Part shown: positions 63,391-64,000 of the stretch, piece by piece | How the letters are laid out: each line of letters opens with the position of its first letter | Numbering within the stretch: position 1 is the first letter of the stretch | Made by a program: the position numbers and the translations under genes | Notes under the pieces: model-generated | The model's database searches: none | The model's input: the letters and a program-made list of their open reading frames with translations, nothing else | What the model was told of the DNA's origin: nothing | From: Streptomyces sp. CG 926 | GTDB taxonomy: Bacteria; Actinomycetota; Actinomycetes; Streptomycetales; Streptomycetaceae | DNA length: 64,000 nucleotides | Assembly: GCF_003148825.1 (NCBI RefSeq) | Contig: NZ_QGGZ01000014.1 | Coordinates: forward strand, 150,980 to 214,979 | Reading direction: 5' to 3'

Positions 63391-63909
63391 ATGACCTCTT
63401 ACGAAGGCACCCACCCCACCGTTCTCGTCCGGGTCGGCGACCGGCACGCACAGATCGACGAGCAGCTCGCACCCACCATCCAGGCGATCTGGGAGTGCGG
63501 GTTCGACACCTTCACCTGCTGCCAGGACCTGGGCGAGAGCAACGCGGGCCGGCCGGAGAAGCTGCCGCACATGACGGAGTGGGTGGAGTCCAGGCGCGGC
63601 TGGATGCTCATCGACTTCCCGGCCGACAGCGGCCTCGCTTTCCTCTCGGCCGTGGCGAATGCCGGCCCGCGGGACGCGTTCTACGTCCGGATGACGCACT
63701 GGGCGGCTCCCGACGCGTGGGACGTGCGGATCAAGCCGATGGACGTGGCGATGTTCAAGGAGGAGCTGCCATCGCGGTTTCGTCTCCAGCTGCTCCAGGT
63801 GAGTTTCCCGTCGTACGACCTGCCGGAACTGACTCGGCGCCTTCACGAGCACGCCGCAGGCCGCTCGGTACCGCCCGCCCCCACCGACTGGACCACCGTC
63901 GGCCGCTAG
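63391..63909 (+). CDS. Conserved hypothetical protein
   Basis: The 172-residue product opens with MTSYEGTHPTVLVRVGDRHAQIDEQLAPTIQAIWECGFDTFTCCQDLGES, whose Cys cluster (ECGFDTFTCCQD) could bind a metal or form disulfides. It continues with GWMLIDFPADSGLAFLSAV and FRLQLLQVSFPSYDLPELTRRL. It has no signal peptide. I do not recognise the family, although similar sequences are common in Streptomyces. An insertion-sequence-like segment begins right after its stop. Confidence 0.6.
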   Translation: MTSYEGTHPTVLVRVGDRHAQIDEQLAPTIQAIWECGFDTFTCCQDLGESNAGRPEKLPHMTEWVESRRGWMLIDFPADSGLAFLSAVANAGPRDAFYVRMTHWAAPDAWDVRIKPMDVAMFKEELPSRFRLQLLQVSFPSYDLPELTRRLHEHAAGRSVPPAPTDWTTVGR

Positions 63910-64000
63910 GCCGTGTTTTAGAACTGGGGTCCGTGTCTCGCCCTGTGCCGTGATGATCTCGGTGTGGGGCGAGGGGATCTTTCAGATGAGCAGTGGGCGG
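63910..64000 (+). mobile_element. Left end of an IS5-type insertion sequence (cut by window edge)
   Basis: The segment after the stop at 63909 reads like the beginning of an actinobacterial IS5-family element: a non-coding lead of about 54 bases (starting GCCGTGTTTTAGAACTGG), then a transposase start. The left inverted repeat probably lies at about 63905-63930, but the right end is outside the window, so its exact borders are unproven. Confidence 0.55.
63964..64000 (+). CDS. IS5-family transposase, 5' end only
   Basis: The GTG at 63964 opens GRGDLSDEQWA, the typical start of IS5-type transposases (N-terminal DUF4096 region, DLTDEQWxxLEPLLP in relatives). Only 12 codons are inside the window. 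The identification rests on this short but characteristic phrase and on its distance from the putative IS end. Confidence 0.6.
   Translation, partial: MGRGDLSDEQWA

Overview
The window is high-GC actinobacterial DNA, almost certainly from a Streptomyces chromosome. The signs are strong third-position G/C bias, frequent GTG starts behind GGAGG-type ribosome sites, a WhiB regulator, SigB/SigF-type sigma factors with RsbW-like kinases, an F420-type oxidoreductase, DUF1206 and DUF6131 proteins, and many secreted hydrolases with Actinobacteria-type signal peptides. I found no rRNA, tRNA or CRISPR array. The gene at the left edge is cut off, and the right edge cuts into what looks like an IS5-type insertion sequence.

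Layout. 1-7512: a giant multi-HAMP hybrid histidine kinase (reverse strand), then a stress partner-switching module: a STAS protein, a SigB-type sigma factor, a second STAS protein, a MEDS-HATPase protein and an RsbW-like kinase. 8139-13513: flavin-reductase-like, SRPBCC, DUF1206, VanZ and YbdK-type proteins, then small stress-type proteins (CsbD, DUF6131, PRC-barrel). 13755-23703: VOC, GYD and SRPBCC proteins, unknown genes, a second PRC-barrel copy, a MarR regulator divergent from an Old Yellow Enzyme across an AT-rich palindrome, and small secreted proteins. 24066-31441: a large LuxR-family (LAL) regulator, a reductase-acetyltransferase fusion, a DUF2975/XRE pair and a lipoprotein metallopeptidase. 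31722-39982: unknown secreted proteins, DoxX divergent from a GntR(YtrA)/DUF1648 operon, two orphan immunity-type genes (CdiI_2-like, SUKH-like) and a GAF/PAS/SpoIIE phosphatase. 40087-48718: a tandem pair of DUF4139 (MuiA-like) proteins, a TetR regulator divergent from a quinone-oxidoreductase-like gene, a tripeptidyl-aminopeptidase-like hydrolase and a secreted PI-PLC-like protein. 48784-52370: WhiB, MscS channel, a second RsbW-like kinase and a second SigB-type sigma factor. 53732-58452: a secreted S1 protease, a GH16-CBM13 glucanase and a GH64-CBM6 glucanase; the protease and GH16 genes carry the same GAGAGCGCTCTC palindrome upstream. 58634-64000: MerR with a quinone-oxidoreductase-like gene, an LLM oxidoreductase/deaminase pair divergent from an Lrp regulator, an SMI1/KNR4 protein, small unknown genes and the insertion-sequence edge.

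How the parts fit. Two sigma-factor modules, a SpoIIE phosphatase, several STAS/HATPase proteins and a cytosolic HAMP-array kinase make this a stress-signalling neighbourhood; the CsbD, PRC-barrel and MscS genes are plausible outputs, although no promoter link is proven. The most coherent new-looking unit is the glucan/protein-degrading island at 53.7-58.5 kb, which appears to be one regulon for attacking beta-1,3-glucan, for example fungal cell walls.
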